This document shows, one piece after another, positions 13,623 to 22,584 of a stretch of DNA of 42,277 bases. The notes under the pieces are model-generated. The model saw nothing but the letters and a program-made list of their open reading frames with translations. It made no database searches and was not told the DNA's origin. How positions within the stretch are numbered: the first letter of the stretch is position 1; every line of letters begins with the position of its first letter. The translations under genes were made by a program, and so were the position numbers. The stretch is from a virus: IMG/VR virus record IMGVR_UViG_3300025164_000437, positions 1 through 42,277 of that record; one strand, 5' to 3'.

Positions 13623-13696
13623 GCTACCGTCATATAACGGAATTATGACTGTTTTGTACTCAGTTCATGGGAGTTCAATTCTTCTCGGTAGCTCCA
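13623..13696 (+). tRNA. tRNA-Thr(UGU)
   Basis: Acceptor GCTACCG/CGGTAGC; anticodon loop TTTGTAC gives UGU. The base pair next to the loop is a T-T mismatch. T-loop TTCAATT, discriminator T and encoded CCA. It is the last tRNA before a terminator. Confidence 0.85.
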
Positions 13697-13710
13697 AATT
13701 TTAGAGAAAT

Positions 13711-13733
13711 AGCCCTTCAGGGCTTTTATTTTT
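13711..13733 (+). terminator. intrinsic terminator closing the first tRNA region
   Basis: AGCCC, loop TTCA, GGGCT, then TTTTATTTTT. It separates the tRNA/ThyX/ATPase unit from the virion-protein block. Confidence 0.85.
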
Positions 13734-13738
13734 GGCCA

Positions 13739-13754
13739 TGACAATACAATGTCA
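13739..13754. promoter_or_regulatory. small inverted repeat before virion-protein block
   Basis: TGACA (13739-13743) and TGTCA (13750-13754) form an inverted repeat with a 6-base centre, between the terminator and the strong AAGGAGG of the next gene. It may be an operator or part of a late promoter; no clear -10 box is visible. Confidence 0.3.
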
Positions 13755-13796
13755 GAAGAAAGGATTTATCAAATAAGATAATAAGGAGGTAATTAA

Positions 13797-14363
13797 ATGG
13801 CAGCAACATTCAGTTGGGCTCAATTTACAGGTAGCTCAGGCAACTCAACAACACCCGCTGGTTCTGGTTTAACAGCCACATCATCAGCAGCAGCAATGTC
13901 ATGGGACTTTGAAACCGCTGATAGCACAGGCACAGTAACCTTTACAGCCAACCCTGTTAGTGCAGGAAGTGCAAGTTATCCTGTATGGTTGAAAGGTTAT
14001 TGGACAAACACTGTAGCGTATACCGTATCTAACTTGAAGTTTTGGCAGTTTAACCCCGCCGCATCAAGCGCAAATACAGCATCGTTCACTGTGTTTGGTA
14101 TGACACAAACAGCATATTCGATATCTACCGGAACAGCAACACATACAAACTTTGCATCAAACGTACAAGTTCCTACAAGTGCTAACTCAACAAGCTCTCC
14201 GGGCGCACCGTTAACATTCGGTGCCGGTGGCTCATTTGGTAGCTCAGCAGGAAACTCAGGTACACATGGAACCTTCTTATCGGTACAGCTAAGTGCAGCA
14301 GCAGCAGCACCAGCCGGAACCACAGGATACTTTGGGTACACGATGCAATACGATGAGCAATAA
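13797..14363 (+). CDS. small-residue-rich putative virion protein
   Basis: A 188-residue protein with a strong AAGGAGG site at good spacing, indicating high expression. It is rich in Ala, Ser, Thr and Gly, with aromatic residues at regular intervals (SYPVWLKGYWTN, LKFWQFNP), the composition of a beta-sandwich virion decoration or fibre-tip protein. There is no signal peptide or membrane segment. It opens the block that leads to the repeat proteins. It is probably structural, but which part of the virion cannot be said. Confidence 0.65.
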   Translation: MAATFSWAQFTGSSGNSTTPAGSGLTATSSAAAMSWDFETADSTGTVTFTANPVSAGSASYPVWLKGYWTNTVAYTVSNLKFWQFNPAASSANTASFTVFGMTQTAYSISTGTATHTNFASNVQVPTSANSTSSPGAPLTFGAGGSFGSSAGNSGTHGTFLSVQLSAAAAAPAGTTGYFGYTMQYDEQ

Positions 14364-14385
14364 TTAAAGCATTTAAGGAGAAGGT

Positions 14386-15891
14386 ATGGGAGAATTTAAA
14401 CCATCAAAGGTATTTGGTGTGAATGTTGTTGTTGGTATTCCGTCTTTTGGAATGGTGTCAACATATTTCCTTCAAGGAAGAATATCACAGCAAATGCCTT
14501 TAGTATCAAGTGCTATTGATAAAATTGTGCTTGGGAAACCAATAGCAGACGCACGAAATGAAATAGTGGAATTTGCCTTATCACAAGGAGCTAATTATAT
14601 CTATTGGCTCGATGATGATGTTATTCCACCGCCCGATGCTTTCTTAAAGATGTTTAGGCATCGTGTTGATATTATGAATGGTGTATATTGGTCGAAATCG
14701 AATCCTCCCATGCCACTTATTTTTCGCAACCATTTTGAAGGGCCATATTGGGACTGGCATGTAGGGGATTTACTTGAAGTAGATGCCTGCGGTAGTGGAT
14801 TAACTCTTGTTAAAACTGATGTATATAGAAAAATAAAAGAACCTTGGTATTCAACAAATTATGCGTCTTTTCCGGGGGTAAAAGAAAGCCCCCCAAATAA
14901 CACTGAAGATTTATATTTTTACTGGAAAGCTAGAAGTGCTGGATATAAAGTTTGGGTAGATACAAGTATACAAGCCTTTCATTTTGATAAAATGAATGGG
15001 ATAATGTATGGTATGCCAATGAATTCTCCGCAGGCTAAATCTGGTTATGAAATTAAACCTCGTGGTAAAAAACTTATTGCTGATATTGGAAGCGGTCCTA
15101 TTTCCCCATATATGTCAGATGAAGGTACGGTAATCTCATTTGATATTCGGGAAGATATGAAACCCGATGTTGTTTGTGATGTTCGATATCTTCCTATTCC
15201 TGACGAAACGTTTGATATTGTTTTTAGTTCTCACACACTTGAGCATTTTGCTTGGACGGGTGTAGATAAAGTATTAAAGGAATGGTGTCGTGTTCTTAAG
15301 GTTGGTGGGGAATTACGAATTGTAGTCCCCAATCTTCGCTATGTGTCGAAAAGAATTCTCGATGATATGATACTCCCTTCGGATTATTGGGTAGTTTACG
15401 GTGAGCAGGATTATCCAAAGAATTTCCATGCTTCGGGATTTACTCCAAATACACTAACTTCCTTAGTTGCAAGTATGGGGGTATTTGAAAATATTCAAGT
15501 TAAAGAGGGAGATATATCTGGCCTTCCTGCGGCTGAGAATTGGAATCTTCAATTAAAAGCAACAAAGGTTAGAAATGTTCCAGATATTGATAATATTACA
15601 CCACCACATATCGAAGCGGGGCCAAATACCGTTAATTACTGGCCGATGGCTATTTATCCAGATTCAGTTACCAGAGAGATGACTGAGGCAGAGATGGCCG
15701 CTGAAAAAGCTAAATGGGCGGTCAATAATGAAATTGTTGCTGAGGCTGAACTTAGTAAAAGAAAGATAATTGAGGGAACGCAAAGTTATATTAATACCGA
15801 TAATGATAGGTCTGCTTTTGGAACTCCCGAACAAATTGTTCCTGTGGGCGCTAAGAAAAAGACCCCTAGAAAGTCGAAGGTAACTGTATAA
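14386..15891 (+). CDS. fused glycosyltransferase-methyltransferase
   Basis: A 501-residue two-domain enzyme. Residues 1-220 form a GT-A sugar transferase: the start NVVVGIPSFGMVSTYFLQG and the metal site YIYWLDDDVIPPPDAF near residue 78 are typical. Residues 225-380 form a class I SAM methyltransferase: LIADIGSGP, then FDIREDMKPDVVCDV, then FDIVFSSHTLEHF with a following VLKVGGELRIVVPNL. The tail from about 400 is charged, with a basic end KKKTPRKSKV. The fusion suggests sequential glycosylation and methylation of one target, probably a virion protein encoded nearby. AAGGAG precedes the ATG. It overlaps the next gene by one base. Confidence 0.88.
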   Translation: MGEFKPSKVFGVNVVVGIPSFGMVSTYFLQGRISQQMPLVSSAIDKIVLGKPIADARNEIVEFALSQGANYIYWLDDDVIPPPDAFLKMFRHRVDIMNGVYWSKSNPPMPLIFRNHFEGPYWDWHVGDLLEVDACGSGLTLVKTDVYRKIKEPWYSTNYASFPGVKESPPNNTEDLYFYWKARSAGYKVWVDTSIQAFHFDKMNGIMYGMPMNSPQAKSGYEIKPRGKKLIADIGSGPISPYMSDEGTVISFDIREDMKPDVVCDVRYLPIPDETFDIVFSSHTLEHFAWTGVDKVLKEWCRVLKVGGELRIVVPNLRYVSKRILDDMILPSDYWVVYGEQDYPKNFHASGFTPNTLTSLVASMGVFENIQVKEGDISGLPAAENWNLQLKATKVRNVPDIDNITPPHIEAGPNTVNYWPMAIYPDSVTREMTEAEMAAEKAKWAVNNEIVAEAELSKRKIIEGTQSYINTDNDRSAFGTPEQIVPVGAKKKTPRKSKVTV

Positions 15892-16367
15892 TGGGTTGGG
15901 AAGCGTATTATAAAGATGGCACTGTTCTCCGAGAAGAGGATGGGAATGGTCGTCCGGTACAAGATGGAAATGATGGCTTATTAGCGATGATTGCGCAGAG
16001 AGATTATAACCATAATATTGCTATAGATTTAATTAACGGTATCATATTCCTAGATTTTGAAGCTATAGAAATTCAAAATAATGAGGCTTATATCGCTAAT
16101 CCTAAAGCACATTTTTGGATTACTGATGAGACAAATACTGTTGGCGTAATGCAGTTTATTAGACAATTAACAGAACCGGATGAGCAAGGTTGGTATCAGC
16201 AGGAGATTTATTCTCTTGTTTGGAGGCCAATTTGGTTTACTCGTGTTACGAATGGTGACCCCACAAAAGTCATTGGAGCGCAAACTACATTACCAGAGGA
16301 CCAAGGGGGAAAAAATATCAAGAAAATGGTAAGCTTATTCTCTGACGGGAGATTGGGAATAGATTAG
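15891..16367 (+). CDS. hypothetical, possibly virion-associated protein
   Basis: A 158-residue acidic protein whose ATG overlaps the previous TAA. It has a predicted beta-rich core (IAIDLINGIIFLDFEAIEIQ, HFWITDETNTVGVMQFIRQL) and three Trp-rich segments. There is no membrane segment or metal site. Position between the glycosyl/methyltransferase and the repeat proteins suggests a virion or assembly role. Family unknown. Confidence 0.7.
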   Translation: MGWEAYYKDGTVLREEDGNGRPVQDGNDGLLAMIAQRDYNHNIAIDLINGIIFLDFEAIEIQNNEAYIANPKAHFWITDETNTVGVMQFIRQLTEPDEQGWYQQEIYSLVWRPIWFTRVTNGDPTKVIGAQTTLPEDQGGKNIKKMVSLFSDGRLGID

Positions 16368-16380
16368 GTGGTGAATATTA

Positions 16381-16551
16381 ATGGACTTTCTAAAAAATAT
16401 TTTTACTAAATTACTTAATGTACCTAAATTTACTATAGATAAAGGATTTTCACTAAGTAAGTGGACCCTAAATACAGTATTAACTATTATTTTGTGGGTA
16501 CTAGCATTTGTTACTAGTCTTGTTGAGAAAGTAAGAGATAAGGTGGCATAA
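16381..16551 (+). CDS. small single-pass membrane protein
   Basis: A 56-residue protein from ATG 16381 behind GGTGG. An amphipathic basic N-terminus is followed by one clear membrane helix (TVLTIILWVLAFVTSLVEK) and a short charged tail. Size and shape fit a holin-like or membrane-anchored phage protein, but no lysis enzyme lies next to it in the window, so that role is only a possibility. Confidence 0.7.
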   Translation: MDFLKNIFTKLLNVPKFTIDKGFSLSKWTLNTVLTIILWVLAFVTSLVEKVRDKVA

Positions 16552-16552
16552 A

Positions 16553-16690
16553 TTGCCAGCAGTCAGTAAAAAGCAATTTGGTATGATGGGAGTTCTCTAC
16601 AAACAAGGAAAAATTTCAAGAAAGACGCTTGAAGATTATAATAAAAATGTAAATTATAAAAAATTACCAACAAAGGTAAAGAAGAAATAA
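16553..16690 (+). CDS. small basic phage protein with TTG start
   Basis: A 45-residue protein from TTG 16553, with AAGGTGG 7 bases upstream. It begins PAVSKKQFGMMGVLYKQGK and ends with a lysine-rich tail. The PAxSKxQ opening is common in small phage proteins of unknown role. It is the last gene before a strong terminator. Confidence 0.7.
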   Translation: MPAVSKKQFGMMGVLYKQGKISRKTLEDYNKNVNYKKLPTKVKKK

Positions 16691-16753
16691 AATATAAACC
16701 ATAATTCAATATGGTGCTCCATACAAGGGGTTGATTTGATTGCAGAAAAACAT

Positions 16754-16792
16754 TAGCCAGAGTAGCAGAAATGTTGCTCTGGCTATTTTTTT
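16754..16792 (+). terminator. strong intrinsic terminator
   Basis: A 14-bp stem from TAGCCAGAGTAGCA to TGTTGCTCTGGCTA with a GAAA tetraloop, followed by seven T. It separates the previous genes from the repeat-protein genes. Confidence 0.95.
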
Positions 16793-16817
16793 GCTTTTTA
16801 GTGTGGTGAGACACTAA

Positions 16818-19343
16818 ATGGCTACATATATAAATGCCGCTACCGCTGCAAGCGATACTGTTAACTTGCCCTCTGGCTGGTCGCCCGGTGATGTTGCTAT
16901 AGTTATCGCAGGCAGACTTACGGATACAACTGTTCCATCGTTGCCTAGTGGTTGGACCCAAGTAGCTTTTTATGGTGCTGCTCATGGTACTATTATGGGT
17001 TGGAGATTGCTGCAATCTGGCGATACAACTATTGGCACATGGACGAACGCTACACACGTTGCTGTAGCTATTTATACTGGTGTTCATCAAATTGAACCTA
17101 TTGAAGCCGGTATAGGTGTTGCTACGTTAGTAGCTTCTCCTTCTGGCTCAACTTCGGGACCGATAACAACCGATTCTGGACCTTATGAAACCGCTGTTCA
17201 TATAACACTTATTCTGTCCGCTCAAACAATTTCAAGCAACAGCTTATCTGCTTGGACTGATAGATTTGGGTCTGGCACAAGATTAGCCGTTTGCGATAAA
17301 GCCTCTCCTGCGACTAATGAATCTACTGCCTATACTTTCTCTGGCTCGGCTGCGTACATTAGAGCAAACTTTGGCCTTCGTTCAGCATCGAGCTTCCCGA
17401 TTATTGTTGGTCAAGATACAAAATTTGGAACACAGACTAGCAACGCCTCGACATGGACACTGACGTACCCGACGAACCTTGCTTCGGGTGACTTGATTCT
17501 TGCTTTTATTGGCAGCGACGGGGAGGGCACGTTTACCACCGATGCCAACTTCGTCCAGATTGCTAACACTGGCCCTGTGGCTGTCCATGTTGCGGCAGGG
17601 GCAAGGATTGCCGATGGAACGGAAACGGGGACCTTCACCGTTGGCCTCGGTGCGTCAGAGCAAGGCGGCTGGCGCGTTTACCGTATCCCGGCAGGGACAT
17701 GGTTTGGAGGCTCTATCGGTACGGGGAGTCCTGCTGCTCAGACCGATAGCTTAGGCGTCGGCGGTCCCGCGTCAGGGTCTAGCTCCAACCCAAGTCCCGG
17801 CTCGGACAACCCAACAAACTGGGACGTTGAGGACACCCTTTGGATTGTCGCAGCGGCGGCGGATACCAGCCGGACCGTTTCCGTCTATCCGCTACCTGAC
17901 CGGAACTCCGACGATGTTTCGGGTGGTGCGACGGGCGCAACGCTGGCACTTTGTTCTGACGAACTTGCACAAGCCTCACTTGACGCGGGCAACTTCACCA
18001 TCTCGGCCTCCGATGATTGGGCCGCTCTCACCATTGCCGTTCGTCCTGCTGCTGCTGGTGGAGCTACACTTAGAGCATATGCACAAGCACAAGCAAACAT
18101 AAAAGCTACTTATTATGCTAATTCACAAGCACAAGCTGATATTAAAACTACATATTATGGCAACGGTCAAGCGCAAGCAAATATCCAACAAACATATTAC
18201 GTTTTTGCACAAGCACAATCTAGTGTTGCTCAAACATTTTTTGGGCACGCTCAAACGCAGGCAAATATCAAACAAATATATTACGGTTTAGCACAAGCAA
18301 ACGTAGATATAAAAACAACTTTATATGAATTTGCTCAAGCACAAGCCGTTATAAAATCAATTTCGTTTGGATGGGCACAAACACAAGCTGATATACAGCA
18401 AACGTATTATGGTTTGGCGCAGGCAAATTCTGACATTAAAGCCATAGGAACCGGATTTGGCCAAGCACAATCAGATATCAATGCAACTTCATATAGTTTG
18501 GCACAGGCACAAGCTGATATTTTGCAAGTTTATTATGTTCACGCACAGTCGCAAGCAAGCATTGCTAAAACTTCGTTTGGGTTGGCGCAAGCGCAGGCAT
18601 GTATTGTTGGATGGGCGTGGGCACAGACACAGGCCGATATTAAGCAGATATACTACGAACATGGCCAAGTACAAGCTAGTATAGAACAAACGTATTATGT
18701 TTTAGCCCAAGCTCAAGCTAACATCCAAACTGTTAATTATGGACATGCTCAAGCTCAAGTTAATATCAAAACAACGTATTATGCTGTAGCACAGACCCAA
18801 AGCGACATTAAGCAAACCTATTATGAATTTGCTCAGGCACAGGTAAATATCAAACAGGCTTACTATGGCTCAGCGCAAACTCAAGCTAATATTATACAAG
18901 TATACTATGGTCTAGGTCAATCTCAAGCCGATATTTTGGCAACTTCATACGGTTCAGGACAAGCTCAAGCTAATATTAAGGCGGAATATTACGGATTAGG
19001 ACAAGCTCAGGCTAATATTCTACAAGTTTATTGGGGTTTTGCTCAAGCGCAAGCTAATCTCTTAATAGTATCTTATGGATTTGCGCAGACGCAAGCGAAA
19101 CTTAATGTGTATGGTGTTACAAACTTTGCTCAGGCGCAAGCAGATATACTAGTTACATCATATGTATTTGCGCAAGCACAAGCCTCTATTTCAACAATAC
19201 ATGCAGGATTTGCGCAGACACAAGCTGATATTTTAACAATAAGCTATGTTTGGGCGCAGGCACAAGCTAATATATATTTATCACAACAAGCACGTCCAGT
19301 GGCAGATAATATTAATACTGGACTGGTTGGGGTGGTGGTATAA
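16818..19343 (+). CDS. giant repeat protein 1 (AQAQA repeat fibre-like protein)
   Basis: An 841-residue protein. Residues 1-190 and about 195-410 are two related beta-rich, Gly/Ser/Thr-rich domains; both have a W-x-G-A/R-I-type core of the sort seen in surface proteins. From about residue 422 to 815 there are about 29 copies of a 14-residue repeat, consensus AQAQAxIKxTYYGF. The second domain is written in clearly GC-richer DNA (about 17440-18060) than the rest. The protein is probably a long fibre or tail-surface component: head domains on a repetitive shaft. It has no signal peptide. It abuts the next gene, which repeats the same architecture. Confidence 0.75.
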   Translation: MATYINAATAASDTVNLPSGWSPGDVAIVIAGRLTDTTVPSLPSGWTQVAFYGAAHGTIMGWRLLQSGDTTIGTWTNATHVAVAIYTGVHQIEPIEAGIGVATLVASPSGSTSGPITTDSGPYETAVHITLILSAQTISSNSLSAWTDRFGSGTRLAVCDKASPATNESTAYTFSGSAAYIRANFGLRSASSFPIIVGQDTKFGTQTSNASTWTLTYPTNLASGDLILAFIGSDGEGTFTTDANFVQIANTGPVAVHVAAGARIADGTETGTFTVGLGASEQGGWRVYRIPAGTWFGGSIGTGSPAAQTDSLGVGGPASGSSSNPSPGSDNPTNWDVEDTLWIVAAAADTSRTVSVYPLPDRNSDDVSGGATGATLALCSDELAQASLDAGNFTISASDDWAALTIAVRPAAAGGATLRAYAQAQANIKATYYANSQAQADIKTTYYGNGQAQANIQQTYYVFAQAQSSVAQTFFGHAQTQANIKQIYYGLAQANVDIKTTLYEFAQAQAVIKSISFGWAQTQADIQQTYYGLAQANSDIKAIGTGFGQAQSDINATSYSLAQAQADILQVYYVHAQSQASIAKTSFGLAQAQACIVGWAWAQTQADIKQIYYEHGQVQASIEQTYYVLAQAQANIQTVNYGHAQAQVNIKTTYYAVAQTQSDIKQTYYEFAQAQVNIKQAYYGSAQTQANIIQVYYGLGQSQADILATSYGSGQAQANIKAEYYGLGQAQANILQVYWGFAQAQANLLIVSYGFAQTQAKLNVYGVTNFAQAQADILVTSYVFAQAQASISTIHAGFAQTQADILTISYVWAQAQANIYLSQQARPVADNINTGLVGVVV
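18081..19265 (+). repeat. 42-bp tandem repeat array 1 (about 29 units)
   Basis: Codons for AQAQA recur every 42 bases, encoding the 14-residue repeat of the first giant protein. Units differ at many synonymous and some coding positions. One unit near 18594 is two residues short (AQACIVGWAW). Confidence 0.9.
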
Positions 19344-22208
19344 ATGGGTATAACTTTTGACACGACGAGTGGTATTACCCAAGGTACAACTGACCGTAAC
19401 TGGCCACATGCCCCTACTGATGGTGCAACACCGCAAGGTGTATTAGTTCTTGTCTCTAGCACGGCTGGTACTGATGAAGTAGTTAGTGTTACTTATAACA
19501 GCGTAGCGATGAATGAAATCGCTCTATCACCAGTACTACTTGCTGGTGGTGAGGCTGGGTCAGTCCATGGATTTTTCTTAGGTTCTGGCCTTCCAGCAGG
19601 AACCCAAACCATTGCTGTTGATGCTGGCGCGTCTAGCTGGGGCGCTCAAGCTTACTCTGTATTTGCTGATGGCGATACAATAATTGAAGATACTTCTACA
19701 AGCTCAAGTACCGCTACTACTGCACCGGGGGCAACATTAACTATTAGCCATGATTCTTTTGTTGCTGGTGGATTATACTCAGGTGAAAATAATCCCGGCT
19801 CCACAGCAGGGGCAGGATTAACAGTCAATGATAGAACACTTGACTTTGGTACTGATACTGGTGCGTTCACACATGGAGATTCCATCAAAACAACAGATTT
19901 CTCATTTGTATGGTCACAAGCCTCGAATGATGGAATAACACTTGTTGTTGCTATTAGACAAAAGCAACAATATGCTTCAGCACAAGCTCAAGCTGACATT
20001 AAGACAACGTATTATGCTAATGCACAATCTCAAGCTGATATTCTTGCAACCTATTATGTTCTGGCGCAAGCACAAGCTAAGATTATTTCTATTGGTAATG
20101 GCTTAGCTCAAGCACAAGGCAGCATTAAAGTTGTTGGTAATGGATTAGCTCAAACTCAAGCAGATATCAAGCAAATTTATTTCGCTGCTTCTCAAGCTCA
20201 AAGTAATATCAAGCAGACTTACTATGGTTTAGCACAGGCTCAAGCTACTCTTATCGGGTGGGGATTTGCTCAATCTCAAGCTGATATTAAAGCGGTTGAT
20301 GTGGGATTTGCTCAATCCCAAGCGAATATCAAGGCTACGACGTTTACATTTGCACAAGCTCAGGCCGATATACAACAAGTTTATTATAGCTTAGCGCAAA
20401 CTCAAACAATTATTAAACAAACTTATTATGAATTTGCTCAATCCCAAGCCGATATACAAACAACATATTATGAGTTGGCCCAAGCTCAAGCAAGAATTAA
20501 TGCTCTTGATTTAAATGCCCACGCTCAAGCTAATGCGTCGATTGTTGTAATCGTTCAGGTATTTGCACAAACACAGGCTAGATTAATAGCGTTTGATATA
20601 AACGCTTTCGCTCAAGCTCAAGCTACAATTTCATCTGTGGCAGTATTTGCATCCGCGCAAACTCAAGCTGCTATAGGTATAACATTAAATATTTATCAAT
20701 TTATCGATGAAATTGCTCCAACTGATAATGATTACATTACAACAGATTATAATCCTTCTGGAATTATTTATGAAGCTCAATTAACGGAACTTTACACTCC
20801 ATTATATCCAATTCATCATTTTGTTCGGGTTAGAGCTTGGAAAGCCGGAACTAAATCTTCTACAATTACCGTTACTTTATATGATGCGGGAGTATCTGTA
20901 GGTTCATGGATTATTGTTCCAACGATTACTCCCACAAATTATGAGTTTGCGTTAACTTCATCTGAGATAGCAGCAATTACAGATTATTCTGCATTAGCAT
21001 TACGATTTACTTTTGATACAACAGGCGGAGGAACAAATACTCGTCTTTACGTTACTTGGACAGAATTTGAAGCTCCATTAGGTCCGACTAAAGTATATAA
21101 GAGAGTTGCACAAGCGCAAGCCGCTATTAAAACTGTTAGCTACGTATGGGCACAAGCACAAGCTAAAATTGCAATTGCTGAAACTTTTGTATCAGCACAA
21201 GCACAAGCAGACATAAAACAAACATACTTTGTATTTGCCCAAGTTCAAGCTTATCTTTTGGGGTACGGCTTTGCTCAATCTCAAGCAAATATCAAACAAG
21301 TTTATTATGGGTTAGCTCAAGCTCAAGCAACGATTGTTGGTTGGGCGTTCGGTCAAGCTCAAGCAAATATTCAACAAACTTACTTTGGATTAGGTCAATC
21401 TCAGGCTAATATTAAGCAAACATATCCTGTATTCGCCCAAGCACAGTCCAATGTCTTAACTCAGGAATACGGATTTGCACAAGCACAAGCTCAGATAAAT
21501 ACGTTTGGAGTAAATGTTCACGCTCAGACACAGGCATTAATATCTGGCATGGTGTGGGCATTTGCCCAAGCACAAGCTAGATTAATAACATTTGATGTAA
21601 CTGTTTTTGCTCAGGCACAATCCAATGTTCAAACAATTTACTACGTACACGCTCAAGCGCAATCGGCTGTTAAAGTAATTTACTATGCTCATGCTCAGTC
21701 ACAAGCTAATATTGAGAGTACTTATTATATCCACGCCCAAGCGCAAGGATATTTAAAGAGAACAGAATATGGTGAGTCCCAAGCACAAGCGCAAATTAAG
21801 CAAACGTACTATGCTTACGCGCAGTCTCAAGCAATAATTAGAACAACAGAGAATGTAGTTGCTCAAGCACAATCCGCTATTAAGGCGACTTTAATACAAT
21901 TTGCGCAATCTCAAGCATATATCATTACCATTTGCTTTGTTTATGCGCAATCTCAAGCATATATAATCTCCGTTAAATTTGGTTGGGCGCAGACACAGGC
22001 CCAAATATTACAAGTAAATGACATTATAATAAAGAGGCTCATCTTAGCTGATAATCCTTCTATAATTCTAACGTTATCAGACAGCGAACTCAACACATTA
22101 ACACAAGCAACAGAATCCTTAAGATTAGCATTGAGTGATAGTTTAGGTATCCGACTTACATTATCTGACCGAGAGGCTAATCTACTCTTAACAGATGTAG
22201 AATATTAG
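19344..22208 (+). CDS. giant repeat protein 2 (two AQAQA shafts)
   Basis: A 954-residue protein starting right after the previous stop. Residues 1-210 are a beta-sandwich-like head. About 212-448 hold roughly 17 copies of the 14-residue AQAQA repeat. About 452-580 form a second globular domain, a jelly-roll-like segment (VRVRAWKAGTKSSTITVTLYDAG). About 588-890 hold roughly 22 more repeats. The last 60 residues (LTLSDSELNTLTQATESLRLALSD) form a short distinct end. The alternating A-x-A-x-A pattern would suit beta-strands. It is probably a fibre-type virion protein, working with protein 1. Confidence 0.75.
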   Translation: MGITFDTTSGITQGTTDRNWPHAPTDGATPQGVLVLVSSTAGTDEVVSVTYNSVAMNEIALSPVLLAGGEAGSVHGFFLGSGLPAGTQTIAVDAGASSWGAQAYSVFADGDTIIEDTSTSSSTATTAPGATLTISHDSFVAGGLYSGENNPGSTAGAGLTVNDRTLDFGTDTGAFTHGDSIKTTDFSFVWSQASNDGITLVVAIRQKQQYASAQAQADIKTTYYANAQSQADILATYYVLAQAQAKIISIGNGLAQAQGSIKVVGNGLAQTQADIKQIYFAASQAQSNIKQTYYGLAQAQATLIGWGFAQSQADIKAVDVGFAQSQANIKATTFTFAQAQADIQQVYYSLAQTQTIIKQTYYEFAQSQADIQTTYYELAQAQARINALDLNAHAQANASIVVIVQVFAQTQARLIAFDINAFAQAQATISSVAVFASAQTQAAIGITLNIYQFIDEIAPTDNDYITTDYNPSGIIYEAQLTELYTPLYPIHHFVRVRAWKAGTKSSTITVTLYDAGVSVGSWIIVPTITPTNYEFALTSSEIAAITDYSALALRFTFDTTGGGTNTRLYVTWTEFEAPLGPTKVYKRVAQAQAAIKTVSYVWAQAQAKIAIAETFVSAQAQADIKQTYFVFAQVQAYLLGYGFAQSQANIKQVYYGLAQAQATIVGWAFGQAQANIQQTYFGLGQSQANIKQTYPVFAQAQSNVLTQEYGFAQAQAQINTFGVNVHAQTQALISGMVWAFAQAQARLITFDVTVFAQAQSNVQTIYYVHAQAQSAVKVIYYAHAQSQANIESTYYIHAQAQGYLKRTEYGESQAQAQIKQTYYAYAQSQAIIRTTENVVAQAQSAIKATLIQFAQSQAYIITICFVYAQSQAYIISVKFGWAQTQAQILQVNDIIIKRLILADNPSIILTLSDSELNTLTQATESLRLALSDSLGIRLTLSDREANLLLTDVEY
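19979..20690 (+). repeat. 42-bp tandem repeat array 2 (about 17 units)
   Basis: First AQAQA shaft of the second giant protein, in the same period and codon style as array 1. Several units have lost the YY position (for example AQTQARLIAFDINAF). Confidence 0.88.
21105..22010 (+). repeat. 42-bp tandem repeat array 3 (about 22 units)
   Basis: Second AQAQA shaft of the same protein, after the inserted globular domain. Units near the 3' end become more divergent (AQSQAYIITICFVY). Confidence 0.88.
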
Positions 22209-22220
22209 GAGGTATATAAA

Positions 22221-22538
22221 TTGACACATACTGATGCTACTTTTAATCCCTCTGTCTATGTTCTTGGGGGTAAACCAGAATTAAAGTTAACGTTTGAAAA
22301 TACCTCCGGCTTTCCTTTTACACCTACAGAGGTTAGATTGAGTATAAAAGCTCCTGATGGAGATATCACTACAGTTTCGGGCGCAGAAATGAATATCACT
22401 ACTATTTCTGGTGTATACACATATCTTTATAAACCAGATACGATTGGTTGGTACGAATATGAGGGCTGGGGTAAAGATTCGTCGGGCAGAGAAATAGCTG
22501 ACACATCAGGCTTTGAGGTTATCGACCGACTTTATTAA
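22221..22538 (+). CDS. small Ig-like virion-type protein
   Basis: A 105-residue protein from TTG 22221 behind AGGAGG. Alternating strands (LKLTFENTSG, TEVRLSIKAPDG, GVYTYLYKPDTIGWYEYEGWG) give an immunoglobulin-like or beta-sandwich profile common in tail or fibre accessory proteins. It follows the giant repeat proteins and precedes a promoter, closing this block. A role in the fibre complex is inferred from position. Confidence 0.7.
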   Translation: MTHTDATFNPSVYVLGGKPELKLTFENTSGFPFTPTEVRLSIKAPDGDITTVSGAEMNITTISGVYTYLYKPDTIGWYEYEGWGKDSSGREIADTSGFEVIDRLY

Positions 22539-22547
22539 AAATCAGGC

Positions 22548-22577
22548 TTGACATTGGTTAGACGATTATGATAGAAT
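22548..22577 (+). promoter_or_regulatory. sigma70-type promoter for the second tRNA region
   Basis: TTGACA (22548-22553) and TAGAAT (22572-22577), spacer 18, with TGA just before the -10. The sequence TTGACATTG and this TGA are shared with the promoter at 1756; both lead into a structured RNA followed by a tRNA. Confidence 0.7.
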
Positions 22578-22584
22578 GGTTATA

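Noticed and set aside
18081-22010. 42-bp repeats as non-coding satellite or origin iterons
   Set aside because: The period is a multiple of three, the frame is open throughout, and the repeat is conserved at protein level more than DNA level.
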